Source: Lumnitzera littorea (lineage: Eukaryota > Streptophyta > Magnoliopsida > Myrtales > Combretaceae). From it: 64,000 nt of DNA. How positions within the stretch are numbered: position 1 is the first letter of the stretch; each line of letters opens with the position of its first letter. Position numbers and translations under genes: made by a program. Shown piece by piece: positions 1 through 11,660 of this stretch. The notes below the pieces were generated by a model. It was not told the DNA's origin. It saw only the letters and a list, made by a program, of their open reading frames with translations, and made no database searches. The DNA is taken from contig JAMXBB010000009.1 of the NCBI GenBank assembly GCA_024138015.1, positions 89,843,049-89,907,048 of the forward strand, in the 5' to 3' direction.

Positions 1-673
1 GCATAACTATGCTAACTGAGGATAAAAACATAATAAGAATTAAAGTTAAACTCGTAATTACAAAAATAAACGAAAAAATGAAATTGCGGTCTTCGTTATT
101 ACCATTTGAATGGTGACAGGTTTCTTGTCTAGATGGTTATCAATCTACTAGGCACCTGATCCATATCACCAAAGTAGCACATTTTACCATTTAGATATTG
201 GAAACAATTGAGACTACTATAAGAAGGAAAATGACATTAATAGGAAATTTGGACTAGGGATTGAGAAATGTAAAGTTGGCAAAATTTTAAGGTGAAAGAC
301 AATGACGAGGACTTCATTTGGAGTATGTGGTGAAGATTTTCATGGACAGATTACTTGCACCTCTAAATTGTGACCTAGTGGGGGATCCAATGAAAATTAC
401 TTGATTAGCTACGGTTCGAAAGGTTCCTTCTATAGTTGTCTATATTCATTATACCTTAGTATTAAGGACTAAATGTGTACATTTATTATAGTAGGTAGGA
501 AATAGTTTTAACCATTATATTAAATAAATTTTGGCTTTATGTTTGAGTAGGTTTTATGTATATAAAGACTATCTTCTCAACTGTAAAGAATTTGTCCATT
601 GGCAAAATTATACCCCTCCAAAACTATCTTTCCCTACCTTATTTTCCTAGATTCTTATAGCATTATGAGCTTA
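1..673. other. Unassigned AT-rich flank left of element C
   Basis: No open reading frame of note, no RNA gene and no repeat termini were recognised here. The segment ends at the terminal TGTT of the left LTR of element C. Confidence 0.5.
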
Positions 674-1530
674 TGTTACGAACTATGACCAAGAACAAAC
701 AAGGCTGGTCATTAGATGAGTCTAAGCTTGCAAAAAGCTCGAAAAAGAGTTAATGGGGAAATGTACGAAAAGAGTGACAAAGACGAATGAAATAGTAAAC
801 AAAAACCCACGAACAGCTTTAGAGGATATGACGCACCAATAGAACTTTTAAGGACTCACGGCACAATTTGATATGGCATACAAATTGATCTAATGAGGTT
901 ACTCGTCACCTAACCTTACTTAAGGGAAAGGATAAAAGCAATGCTGAGAGTAAACATGCAGTGTTTATGTAAGGAAGAAAAGTATTCAAGTGTATTAAAG
1001 GTAATCTAATGAGTTGTAGCTACAAGTACAAAGATATTTATATCCACAAGTTAGGGCAACTTGCTTAAAAGGGAAAAGACAATAAGGATATTTCCTAAAG
1101 AAACAATGTACATAATACAAAAGGGTAAAAATGAATATACAAGGAAAACAATCGTTGGTGCTATAGATTCTATATACGATACTGTATATGTGGCAATGCT
1201 GCATTGGCGAGGTTGTTAGGAGATGCAGAAAAAATGTATGGATAGGCAGGCTCGTCCGAGCAGGGATGGCCTAGTTAGTCCAGATTCTTTGTCTCTCGGC
1301 TTTTCGACAAGGATGATGCCGAGTGATTGGTCAGCTCGGCATTAAAGTAATCATCACTTCGGCATAACACAGAATAATGGGGGGTCATGTGGCACGGCAT
1401 TGAAGGTAACTCGGTAAGGAAGTACTTGGCCTCAGTAGGGGTTAGTTGGAACATAAGGATTCATCGTGCTAACTCCTCTAATCCTCGAGCTCGGCTGTGA
1501 GTCAGAGGTCTCGTAGCTTGATTCCCATCA
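674..1530 (-). repeat. Element C 3' LTR (left copy)
   Basis: Aligns over its length with 6142-6996. On the minus strand it begins TGATGGGAATCAAGC and ends CGTAACA, giving the canonical TG...CA termini. A TATA-like GATATAAATATCC (minus strand) lies near 1040. The first 70 bases on the minus strand (1461-1530) still encode the end of pol. Confidence 0.92.
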
Positions 1531-4500
1531 CTCCTTTTGGGTTGTTTTGGATTTGGGATCAAATTCGAATGGTGTTCACTCAGTTCTTCATTAGGGTGAT
1601 ATGGACTGAAGTCGGCAATGTTGAAGGCATTATAAACCCCATAGTCTTTAGGTAGTTCCAACCTGTAGGCATTGTCACTGATTTTCTGGAGGATTTTGAA
1701 AGGCCCTTTTGCTCGTACAGATAATTTGTTCTCCATGTTGTTCAAGAACTGTTCCTTGCTGAGGTGTAGCCATACAAAGTCTCCTGGTTGAAATTATTTG
1801 GCCGACTTACCCATGGTCTTTTCTTGGATTCTTCTAGCATTTTGGTTAATGCGTTGAATGACCTTATCATAGATGTGCTGAAAAGATTGTACTCAGGCCG
1901 AGGCGTTAGAGTCCTCTTGCGTGGGTTTTAGTACAGGGGCGTGATCGAAGGGTAACTCAAGATTAAATCTATAGACTACCTTGAAAGGAGTTTGCTTAGT
2001 GGTATCATGTGCGATTTAGTTATAGGCGAACTCAACTATTGGCAGGCATACGTACCAATAAGCCAAGTTCTTGTTTACTATAGCTTGGAGTTGTGACCCT
2101 AAAGTACAATTAACTACCTCTGTCTGGCCATCAATTTGTGGGTGACATGAGGTACTGAAGAGTAATTTGGTTCCTAATCGATGCTATAGGATCCTTCAGA
2201 AATGACTTAAGAACTTTGGGTCTCTGTTGAAGACTAAACTCTTCAGTACGCTGTGTATTTGCACAATTTCCTATAAGAAAAGAGAAATAATAGTCGAAGT
2301 GTCGTTAGTTTTGGTGCAAGGCATGAAGTGTGCCATCTTATTAAACCGATTTATGACGATAATTATAGAATCTTTGCCTTGTGCAGTTCGCAGTAGTTCG
2401 AGAACAAAGTCCATGCTCGATTCAGTTTGCGACCTTGTCGGAATAGGTAGGGGCATTGCTTTCCCTTATTTAGCTTGGTGTTTGGCCTTTTTGTACACTG
2501 TACAGCTTTTCACAGCTCAGTGCACATCTTTTCGCATTCTTAGCCAAAAGAATTGGCCATTCAATAGTTCAAAGGTCCTCCTCTCTCCAAAGTGTCCGGA
2601 GAGCCCTCCGCTGTAGGCTTCCCTGATTAACAATTCTTGTAGGGAACAAGTCGGCACGCACAGTCTACCTCCTCGGAACAAATAGCCATCCTCTACATAA
2701 TACTTGTCCACTGTCCTCCCATCGATGCATCGCAAAATTATTAGTCCAAAGTGTGGATCCCTAGAGTATTATTCTTTAATACTCCTAAAACTAAACAGCT
2801 TAGTCTGAAGTTCTGATAAGAGTGCATATCTTTTCAAAAGAGCATTTGTAACTACGTTGCTCTTTCCTTACTTGTACTTTATCACAAAATTGAACCCCTC
2901 GAGGAATTCAATCCATCTTGCCTGCCGCTTTGACAACTTGGTTTGACTTCGGAGGTACCTTTGCGATTTATAGTCAGTCTGTATGACAAATTCTCTCGGC
3001 AGTAAATAATGTTGCTATACTTGCATTGCTTGGATTAGTGCCAAAAGTTCCTTCTCATATACATAGTAGTTCAACTGTGGTCTTCAGAGTTTCTCACTGT
3101 AGAAGGCAGTTGGTCAACCTTCCTACATTAGGACAGCGCCTATTCTAATACTCGATACGTTGCATTCCAGCTCAAAAATTTTGTCGAAGTCTAGTAGTCT
3201 AACATTAGGGCAGAGGTAAATCTTTATTTTATGTTGGCAAAACTCCTCTCCTCCCTTTCTCCCCATCGGAAGTTGATGTTCTTCTTTATAAGCTCGGTAA
3301 GTGGTGTAGTGATGGTGCTGAAATTCCTGATAAACCTTCTATAAAATGAAGTTAGTCCAAGGAAACTTCTTACGTCGGCATAAGTAGTAAGAGTTGGCCA
3401 CTCAACAATTGCTTTGATCTTCTCATCATCGACTCGCAAGCCTCCTCCACTAACTACATACCTTAAGAATACTACTTCCTCCTGGAAAAAGCAATACTTC
3501 TTCAAGTTGTCGAATAGTTTCTCGACACAAAGGATGTCTAGGACGGATCTAAAATGTTCACAGTGACTCGATATGTCGATACTGTAGACCAGGATGTCGT
3601 CAAAGTACACTACAACACACTTCCTTATGAGATGTCGTAGTACATAGTTCATAAGTCTCGTGAAAGTACTTGAGGCATTTGATAAGTCAAAGGGCATGAC
3701 CATCCACTTATAAAGTCCATGTCGAGGCTTGAATGCAGTCTTCTACTCATCCCTTGACCTCATATGGACTTGATAGTAGCTAAACTTGAGATCAATCTTG
3801 TTGAAAATCTTGGTTATACTTAGTTCATCTAACCTGTCTTCTAGCCTCAGGATTAGATACCTGTATTTAATCGTGATTTTGGTTATGGCTTGACTCTCAA
3901 CACGCATCCGCCAAGTTCCATCCTTCTTTGGCATTAGAAGTACAGGCACAACAAAAGGGCTGAGACTCTCTCTCGCATACCCTCTTTCCAGCAACTCATT
4001 GACTTGACGTTGGAGCTCAAAAGCCTACTTGAGATTCTTTTGATAAGCTGGCTTATTCGGCAGTGCATTATCGGATACTAAGTCAATGTAGTGCTCTATC
4101 CCTTGAGTTGGGGGTAGCCTCTTAGGTAACTATTCTGGGAATAGGTCGACATAGTCATCTAGCAACTCCTTGACTTCTTGGGGAAGCTCACCCTGCTCCT
4201 TCATTTCCAATAGTCACCTAACCAACAATAAGGTTTGTTCGTCAACATTGATGGCCTTTCGGAGCTCAACTGTTCTCATCACCAGAGCTTTTTTCGATCT
4301 GCGAGAAAGTTTTTTTTGTAACTTGTTAACTTCTTTCGGCGACATTGGATTCAATGTGATCTTCCGATCATTCTTCTTGAACATATACATGTTCTTGTAG
4401 TCGTCATGCATAACTCTCTTATCAAATAACCATGACCTACCTAGTAATACATAGGAAGCGCACATAAGTAGTACGTCACAGAGGATTTGGTTAGAGTAAT

Positions 4501-5995
4501 TCCCTATAGTAATCGGTAGCAGTATTTGTTGAGTGACATGTAATTCCCTATGTACGGCTTAGGATGTGCAATAGTCGGTAGCTTCAGTTTTGAAACAAAA
4601 TCAATCGATGCCACCTTAGTGCAACTTCCACTATCCATAATGAGAGTATACATCTAATCATTCACCTTGTAGGTGATATGAAACAAATTCTCTCTCTGTT
4701 CCTCCTTTCGTAAGTGTTCCATGCTCAGTGTGCCGAATAACCATGAGTAACTGATCCAAGTCTTCAAAAACAACGTCCTCCTTAATCAGTTCTTCATCGA
4801 CAAGAACCTCCTCCTCCTTGGGTTCCTTATCCGTACTCTCTATTTCTAACTTCAGGATGTCTCCCTTAATGACCATTATCCTTTGGTTCGGGCACTGAAT
4901 AGCCATATGTCCGAACCTTTGACATTTGAAGCACTTGATCTGGTTGGTCTTCTTATCAAACCCTTACCTCTTCTCATATGTTCGAGTCGGCACTACATCT
5001 TCAGGTCACCCTTTTCGCTCAGCTCTAACATCAACTTTTCTGCTCGACTCGATACTAGACTAAGCTCGGTGACTTACTTGCTTTGGTTGGCTAGTTGGCA
5101 TTCTGGTCATTGCTTGGCTCTTTCTTTGCCTCTTCACCCATTGGGCATTCCTATTCATCCATGATCGTTGGAGCTTTACAATGTCTCGGATGTCTCCTCT
5201 CAATCTAGCAATAAACCTTAAGACTATTCGGGTTGGTGGTTCCTTCACTTAGATTTGGAATTCTTGAACATACTCATCAACAGTTCAGCTTCCTTATCTT
5301 AGCTCTTGAAGCCGAGTGAAAGTATCTTCGAGATACGTTTTAGGTATGAATATGTTTCTGAGCACTATCTTCATCTCGGGCTAGTTGTTAATCTCTTGAT
5401 ACCCCTCTCTTCTTCTCATGGCTTGAAAATTCTTCCACTACATGACGGTATATCCAGAGAATTCAATAGCAGCAGTACTCACTTTCTCATAATTTTCATA
5501 TTGATAGTAATCAAACATATGCTCCATTTTCTCTTCCTAATCTAGATACTCGTCAGCATTCCTAGATCCATTGAAACTTGGAATTCGGAGCTTCACATGA
5601 TCGAATGCTTTGGGAACTCATACACACTCCTCTTCAAAATATTCTTCTTCCTCCTCATGAAGCTCTCTCAAGTCTATCATTCGCCTTACTTATCCGCCAA
5701 CTCCTTTACCTTGAACTGGTCGAGCTAGGTTCTGGCCTTTAATAGGTTGAGTAACTTGTGGGGTGTTTTGTGTGGCATTTTGTGTAGCATTTTGTGTAGC
5801 CTCAGTAAATCGGCAAGATAGGGCATGAACAGCTCGGGTCAGATCCACCAAGAGATTAGCTACCTCATAAAGTCTCTTGTTAGTGCTTTTAGGAGTTTTC
5901 AAAGATTGTTGTTCATGGTGGATAACTCTACTATCATCACCAGTACTAACATTCATACTTGGGTTTATTTTTTTCCTCATAGATACAAAATTCAA
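1461..5995 (-). pseudogene. Element C gag-pol polyprotein, disabled by stops and frameshifts
   Basis: Gag starts near 5995 and contains a short NATQ-type repeat. A complete CCHC knuckle (CFKCQRFGHMAIQC) lies at about 4892-4934. The protease active site MDSGS is readable near 4630, and the reverse transcriptase catalytic box YFDDILVYS near 3590-3615 is intact, preceded by the KKDGTWRMRV finger block. RNase H follows at about 2760-3223. The integrase has an HHCC-type zinc region (2517-2735) and a core with the first catalytic Asp in SMDFVLEL (2271-2456). The C-terminal segment (1461-1745) carries the GPFKIL and DNAYRLELP blocks seen in plant gypsy integrases. It continues 23 codons into the 3' LTR, ending with THSRARGLEEL. 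Many stops and frame changes separate these blocks, so no polyprotein can be made. Confidence 0.9.
1531..1540 (-). promoter_or_regulatory. Element C polypurine tract
   Basis: On the minus strand CCAAAAGGAG lies directly before the TGATGGG start of the 3' LTR. This is the expected place for the primer of plus-strand DNA synthesis. It also lies within the pol reading frame. Confidence 0.75.
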
Positions 5996-6126
5996 ACAAG
6001 CACTTCAGAAAGTGAACAGTTAATATCAAAACAGTCAAATGAACATAATAGCTTGTTTTGTTTTACACACGCAAAACAGAGTATAATAGAACTCAAGAAG
6101 AAAAAACTTCAGCTCATAAAACCTTT

Positions 6127-6138
6127 GCTCTGATACTA
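6127..6138 (-). promoter_or_regulatory. Element C primer binding site (initiator Met tRNA type)
   Basis: The minus strand reads TAGTATCAGAGC three bases inside the 5' LTR. This is one mismatch from TGGTATCAGAGC, the usual plant tRNA-iMet primer site. Confidence 0.85.
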
Positions 6139-6141
6139 ACA

Positions 6142-6996
6142 TGTTGTGAATCGTAACCAAGAACAGGTAAGGCCGATCGCTGGATGGGTCTAAGCTTGCA
6201 GAAAGCTTGAAAAAGGGTTAATGGGGAAAGGTACAAAAAGAGTGACAAAGACGAATGAAACAGCAAGCAAAAACTGGCAAACAGCACTAAAGGATATGAC
6301 ACACCAATGGAACTTCCGAGGACTCACGACACAATTCAATATGGCATACGAATTGGTTTAATGAGGTTACTCACTACCTAATCTTGCTTAAAAGAAAGGA
6401 TAAAAGCGATACCGAGAGTAAACAAGCAGTGTTTACACAAGGAAAAAAAGTACTAAAGTGTATTGAAAGTAATCTAATAAGTTACAATTACAAGTATAAG
6501 GATATTTATACCCGTAAGTTAGGGCAACTTGTCCTAAAGGGAAAAGATAATAAGTTATTTTCTAAAGAAGTAATGTACATGATACAAAAGGGTAAAAATG
6601 AATATATAAGGAAAACAATCGTTGGTAGTACAGATTCTATATATGATACTGTATACGTAGTGATGCTGCATTGTTGAGGTTATTAGGAGATGTGGACAAA
6701 AAGTATGGACAGGTGGGCTTATCTGAGTAAGGATGGCCTAATCAGTCTGGATTCTCTGTCTCTCGGCTTCTCGGTAAGGATGATGTCGAGTGATTGGTTG
6801 GCTCAGCATTAGAGTAATCATCAATTCGGTATAACACAGAATAATGAGCGGTCATATGGCATGGCATTAAATGTGACTCGTCAAGGAAGTACTTGTCTTG
6901 GTAGCGGTTGGTAGGAACATAAGGATTTGTCGTGCCAGCCCCTCTAATCCTTGGGCTTGACTGCGAGTCAGAGGTCTCGTAACTTAATTCCCATTA
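6142..6996 (-). repeat. Element C 5' LTR (right copy)
   Basis: Pairs with 674-1530. The terminal CA of the left copy is TA here (CATTA instead of CATCA on the plus strand), a transition at the edge. It would have carried the promoter of the element. Confidence 0.92.
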
Positions 6997-9903
6997 ACTT
7001 TGATGACTTACTACTCTCAATAGTTTTTTAAATATCTAAATGCCCTACCGAATTGCTTGAGAGTAGAACTTCTTTGATAAACACGTATCATCTTATGTTA
7101 GCCAAAAGGTCTACTATTCGATTGCCTTAACAATGCTAATGTGTTTGTATTACCTAGAAAATAATAAAAGATAACTAAGTTTTGAGCAAGGAATGTTAAG
7201 GTCTTTAGCCATGGTTTAATGAAGGGTAAAGTTGGAATTCCAAGAAATTCCTAACCTAGTTAGTGCACAAAATATTATGTTTAATTTTTCAAAGAATCAT
7301 TTAACTCCTTATGCATTACAGGATTGGACTCCTCTTTTGTAGACTCCAAAAACTATTAAATGCAAGAGTAGTCTATATGAAGAAGAAAGTTGTGTGGTTT
7401 ATGAAACCCTAAGGGACTTTGGTAAGTAAAGAGTCAATTGTAAGATTTGAGATTTATAATTGAATCTAAGAATTATGCATTGATATTTTACAGTAGTGCA
7501 TAGCTTGGTTAAGGGAAAACAAAGAAACCTAAATGACCATAAAAAACAAGGTTCTAAAGCTAAGCATAGCTTGTTGGTAACAGGTTCCAATTATGCAGGT
7601 ACGTGACACATGCTTGTTGTATGTGAGTATTAGCAAAGCAAAATTGAAATGGATTAAAAGTACATTTGGCTTTAGTATCTCTTTGTTGCTTATGCTTAGC
7701 TTATCTTAAGAGCCCGTAGTAGTAGATCCCTATGGGGCAATCTCAATGATCCATGTGATGCATTATCCCTTGTGGAGTCTCACATAGAAATGATTTAGAG
7801 TATATCTAGGTTATTGTAGAGAGGCTTGAAGAGGTACATCTAAGTGCGAGGTTGTGATATGATTTATGATGTAATTGGGTCTTGAAGACCACTACTGTGT
7901 GTTGTGCGACCAACTTAAAAGTAAAGATAATTAAATGAATTGTGTGAATTACTTATTTTGCATTCATACTTATGTGAATATATATTGTTTAATCATGCGC
8001 ATGTGGTCATGTATTACGTACTGGGTTTCAACTCATCTTTTCATTTCTTTTTTCCCAACTACATGTTAGAATGATGTCTATGGAGATTATAGTTATAGAG
8101 ATCTTGCTGGTTAGAAGAGTGGTGGAATTAACGATTAGAATGATAACTATTATTATCTAGATGACGGTTATGGAGATAGGATTAATAAAGAAGATTGAAA
8201 TGGGGACTGTAGTTGAGACTTGTTTTATTTTGAAATTGTTTGTTGGAACTATGTCTCTTTATTTCATATATGTCCATTATAAGAAACAAAAGAGTCATTT
8301 AGTTTTTTTAGTACTTATAGAGTATTTATTAAGGAATTTGGATATTATGAAATGGGAGTTTATTAAGATTATTGATACTGATGGTTATTGATGTCAATTT
8401 TTGATATATCCATTTGTGTTTTAGAACTTGATGTGTTAATGAAGGATTAGGAACATGTGACGATATGTGACGTTTCAGATTTTCGAGTATTACATGCGTT
8501 GGCTAGTAATGCCCAGCGTACTTCAAAGTACTCGAGCAAAACCGAATAAGAGATGGAAATTTGGAGCTATATGACAGTTTGGACTAAACATTATCATTTT
8601 AATCAATTTGTTTGAAGCAACTGAAAGTAACATATTCCAATAACAAAACCTTTCGTGAATGACAACTTTTTATTTGGCATTTTTGAATCCGATGCTGTTC
8701 TATGGTATGCATACCTTTCGTGTTATGGTTTTCTTTCTCTAGATCTAGAAGATTAAGTTCCTCTTCCTCAATTATATCCACTACCTAATTTTTATGGATC
8801 CTGTTAAATCAAGACATAAATAATTTATATTAGACATATACTTTATCCACGTGATTTATAAAGAAAATTTTCTTGGATTCTTAAGAATATTACATACCGA
8901 CTAGACCTAACACGTTATTTAGACCCATCACCCAGCATAAGCGGTCAAAACATCGTGGCTTATGGATATATGCCCACTTTCAATGGTACTTGTTATGTTG
9001 CCTTCTGCAATATATGCTTAATAATGATTACTCCTCGACGTGTGTTGTCTCAATCAACGTATGTTATCCTTAGAAGTCAGAAATATCTCGTTATCATTTC
9101 CAACCTTTTTTTTTTTTTATTCCACTTTGGAAAGTCAAATTTGCCACTTATTATTAGTGAATTTAACTCAACATCTAAATTGATTTAAAAGATTACTTAT
9201 TATGGATTAAAACTTTTTCAATGGACAATTTAATTAAATATGTATGCAAATCGAGCTATACTTTGATACCTTATCTCAATAATAAATTTATGGAAAAATT
9301 TAAAGTTTTAAATTATTTATTTTATTCTTTATGATTGGACAATACTTTATTAGATCAATGATGAAAAGTACGACATAGTTTGTACCAAAAGCAGAAACCT
9401 CAATGCTTCCTTAAAGTAGTAAAAATTTTAACTCTTATTTTATTATAGTATCCGCTTGAATTTGGAGAAAAGCAAACATTCTTATATGTTCTCCACGTTC
9501 CAAAAGGATCTTAGCTATACCTAAATATGATTGGTCTGGTGTCAAGTTAATTGTTAGGTATAAAATAAACCCTACTTTATCATGTCCTCTTTGGTGTTCT
9601 TCACGAATTCGTTTCGGAAAAACATCTAAATACATTAAGACCATGTTAAGAAGTGTCCTAAGAGACTATTTGTTATGTCTATGAGGCGATGCAAGATTAT
9701 CATCAGCATTTATAACATTTTGTAGAAAATGTAAGATGTACTACACGAAATATAGTAAAATGCTTTGTTAACTTAAAAAACAAAAATAGTCTTAAAGAAT
9801 TTCTTAGCAAGTGTTCTAAGAAAGCCTTTCTAAATTTACAAGATATTACATGATTAATGTCTTAAATTTAATAAATGAAAATCATAAATTTTTTAGGATA
9901 AAA
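6997..9903. other. Gene-poor AT-rich DNA
   Basis: Only short unsupported open frames on both strands. I saw no domain signature, LTR edge, RNA gene or clear repeat. A T-run lies near 9107-9117. Confidence 0.5.
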
Positions 9904-11660
9904 TGTAACGCCCCAAAACTTGAGTAACTACAATTTGCTACGTGTCAATAACAAGTTACTAACACACAAAGACTCATAACCTGCTAATAACTTTATGTAC
10001 ATTAAATAAGTAAACCACAAACCATACTAATATTTATTAATTTTCAAGTCAATACCAAGGATGGCTCTAAGAGTCTTGCTTATACACCACACATAAAACA
10101 CGAGCTTTAATTAATTGAGTCTAACATGCTCCAATAAACTAAGCCTAATTGTCAAACCACTACTGGAGTCTAAATGCTCCTATTACAACACCAACAACTT
10201 TAATTAGTAACATCAAATTCACAAATAGAGGCCATTCTTTCAATACAATAGCAATAAACACATAAGATTATTGAAAGCCTTCTACTGCTCCTTGTAGTTG
10301 GTGTAATCCTCATCGCCATCTAGGTCATAGACCAAATCGTACCCTAGGTCATCATAGAGATCTTTGTCTCTTGTATTACTTACATCTAAAAATAAGATTC
10401 TCAAAGGGTAAGAGAAATTTGGCTAATATGGGAGTAATGCAATCGTACATGCATAAGTAAGCAAAATCCATTTTACAAATGAATGAAAAACATGTTATCA
10501 ACAACTGGTTATTATCTTTATTTAAGTTTAGTATGCAACATAGCTTTAACATCTCAAAGTTTGGAATAACTCATGACCTTGATCATAGAAGTATCATACA
10601 TAATATATATAAACCAAATATATATATATTTGGTTTTAGGTACTTTCCAACACTCCAAAGTTATTAACAATCTAAAATCTAATCGGATCAACTTTGTAAG
10701 CAACTCTACTCAAGACAATGTCACTTACTAATCCTCGGGTGTTACCCTAAGATCACTGGTACTCTTGGTCCGTTAGACCTAGCCAAACACACTAAATTCA
10801 ATCAATGTTAAGGTTGGCTAAAGTTAAGTTCAATTTCCACCAATAACTAACAAGCACAAATCATTAAACATATAACCATGTACATGGAATGATGAACTTG
10901 GACAAGACTTAGTATCTATTAGAATTTGAACAAGAAATTATAAATTCTAACTGTTGGAATAAGTAAGTTAAATGTTTTCCTTAAGCTACTGTGTTTGAAG
11001 TCTTAACATGCTTTTGCTACTCCAACTTATCTTCAACTCATATACCTAAAGTTCAAAAGGGGAAATGCTTTCATGACTAAGTACTTATTGATAATATAGT
11101 CTATTTACAAGGAATAAACCAGGGTGAAAATTCACTAGGAGTGGTTAAAGTAGCACTTAGGGTAAAAATGTTCAAATTTGGTTAAAAAATGTTTAATTAT
11201 GCTTAATGTAGAGTTAATTAGTGGTTTGCAGTGTTAGAAAGCTTTAGAAAATTTCTAAAAGTGTTTTTTTTTTTTTTGGCAAGAATAGTGATTAGGAGAG
11301 AAATGTGCAAACCATGATCAAAAGGTTTAAACAATTTTGAGTGGAGAAAAACAATAAGAACATTTGTTAAGGGATGGTTCGAACAATTTCGAAGGTTTTT
11401 TAAAAAGGTTTGGACCTTTTGATAAAAATTAGGCTGATCAGACCTATACAAATAAAAATGGTTCAAACCTTTTTAAAAAGGATCTAGACCTTTTTGTAAA
11501 AATTGTTGAATTTGCAATTTAAGTGCAAAACTCATACTCAAACATAAACAAAGTTGTAGACATGAATGCAAAACATGTATGTACACCTAAAATGCATACT
11601 TTTCCCTTTTGACTTCTGTTATCTACGTCACCTTACTAAAAAATGCATCTATAACACTCA
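9904..11660. repeat. Possible LTR-like repeat beginning TGTAACGCCCC
   Basis: The TGTAACGCCCC start resembles the edges of long plant gypsy LTRs and the TGTAA starts of the solo LTRs at 27149 and 47116. I could not find a matching right end with a convincing duplication, so the end given is only where the composition changes. Related short stretches built on AAGGTTTGGACC and AAGGATCTAGACC recur at 11390-11500. Confidence 0.3.

Larger units (their letters stand above)
674..6996 (-). mobile_element. Element C: complete, inactive Ty3/gypsy LTR retrotransposon
   Basis: Two LTRs of 857 and 855 bp flank about 4.6 kb of internal DNA that reads on the minus strand in the order gag, CCHC knuckle, protease, reverse transcriptase, RNase H, integrase, which is the Ty3/gypsy order. 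A tRNA-iMet-type primer site abuts the right (5') LTR and a purine-rich tract abuts the left (3') LTR. The flanking five bases (GCTTA at 669-673, ACTTT at 6997-7001) match at only three positions, so the target-site duplication has decayed or one edge has changed. LTR differences are plentiful and largely transitions, indicating an old insertion. Lineage is not certain; pol running into the LTR favours a CRM-like chromovirus relative, but no chromodomain was identified. Confidence 0.93.

Noticed and set aside
2227..2616. A 129-codon plus-strand open frame
   Set aside because: It lies antisense to the integrase of element C, whose domain matches on the minus strand are clear; it is a shadow.
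9904..10098. A 190-bp LTR candidate with TAAAA on both sides
   Set aside because: TAAAA is expected by chance in this AT-rich DNA and the sequence beyond 10098 shows no change of character.
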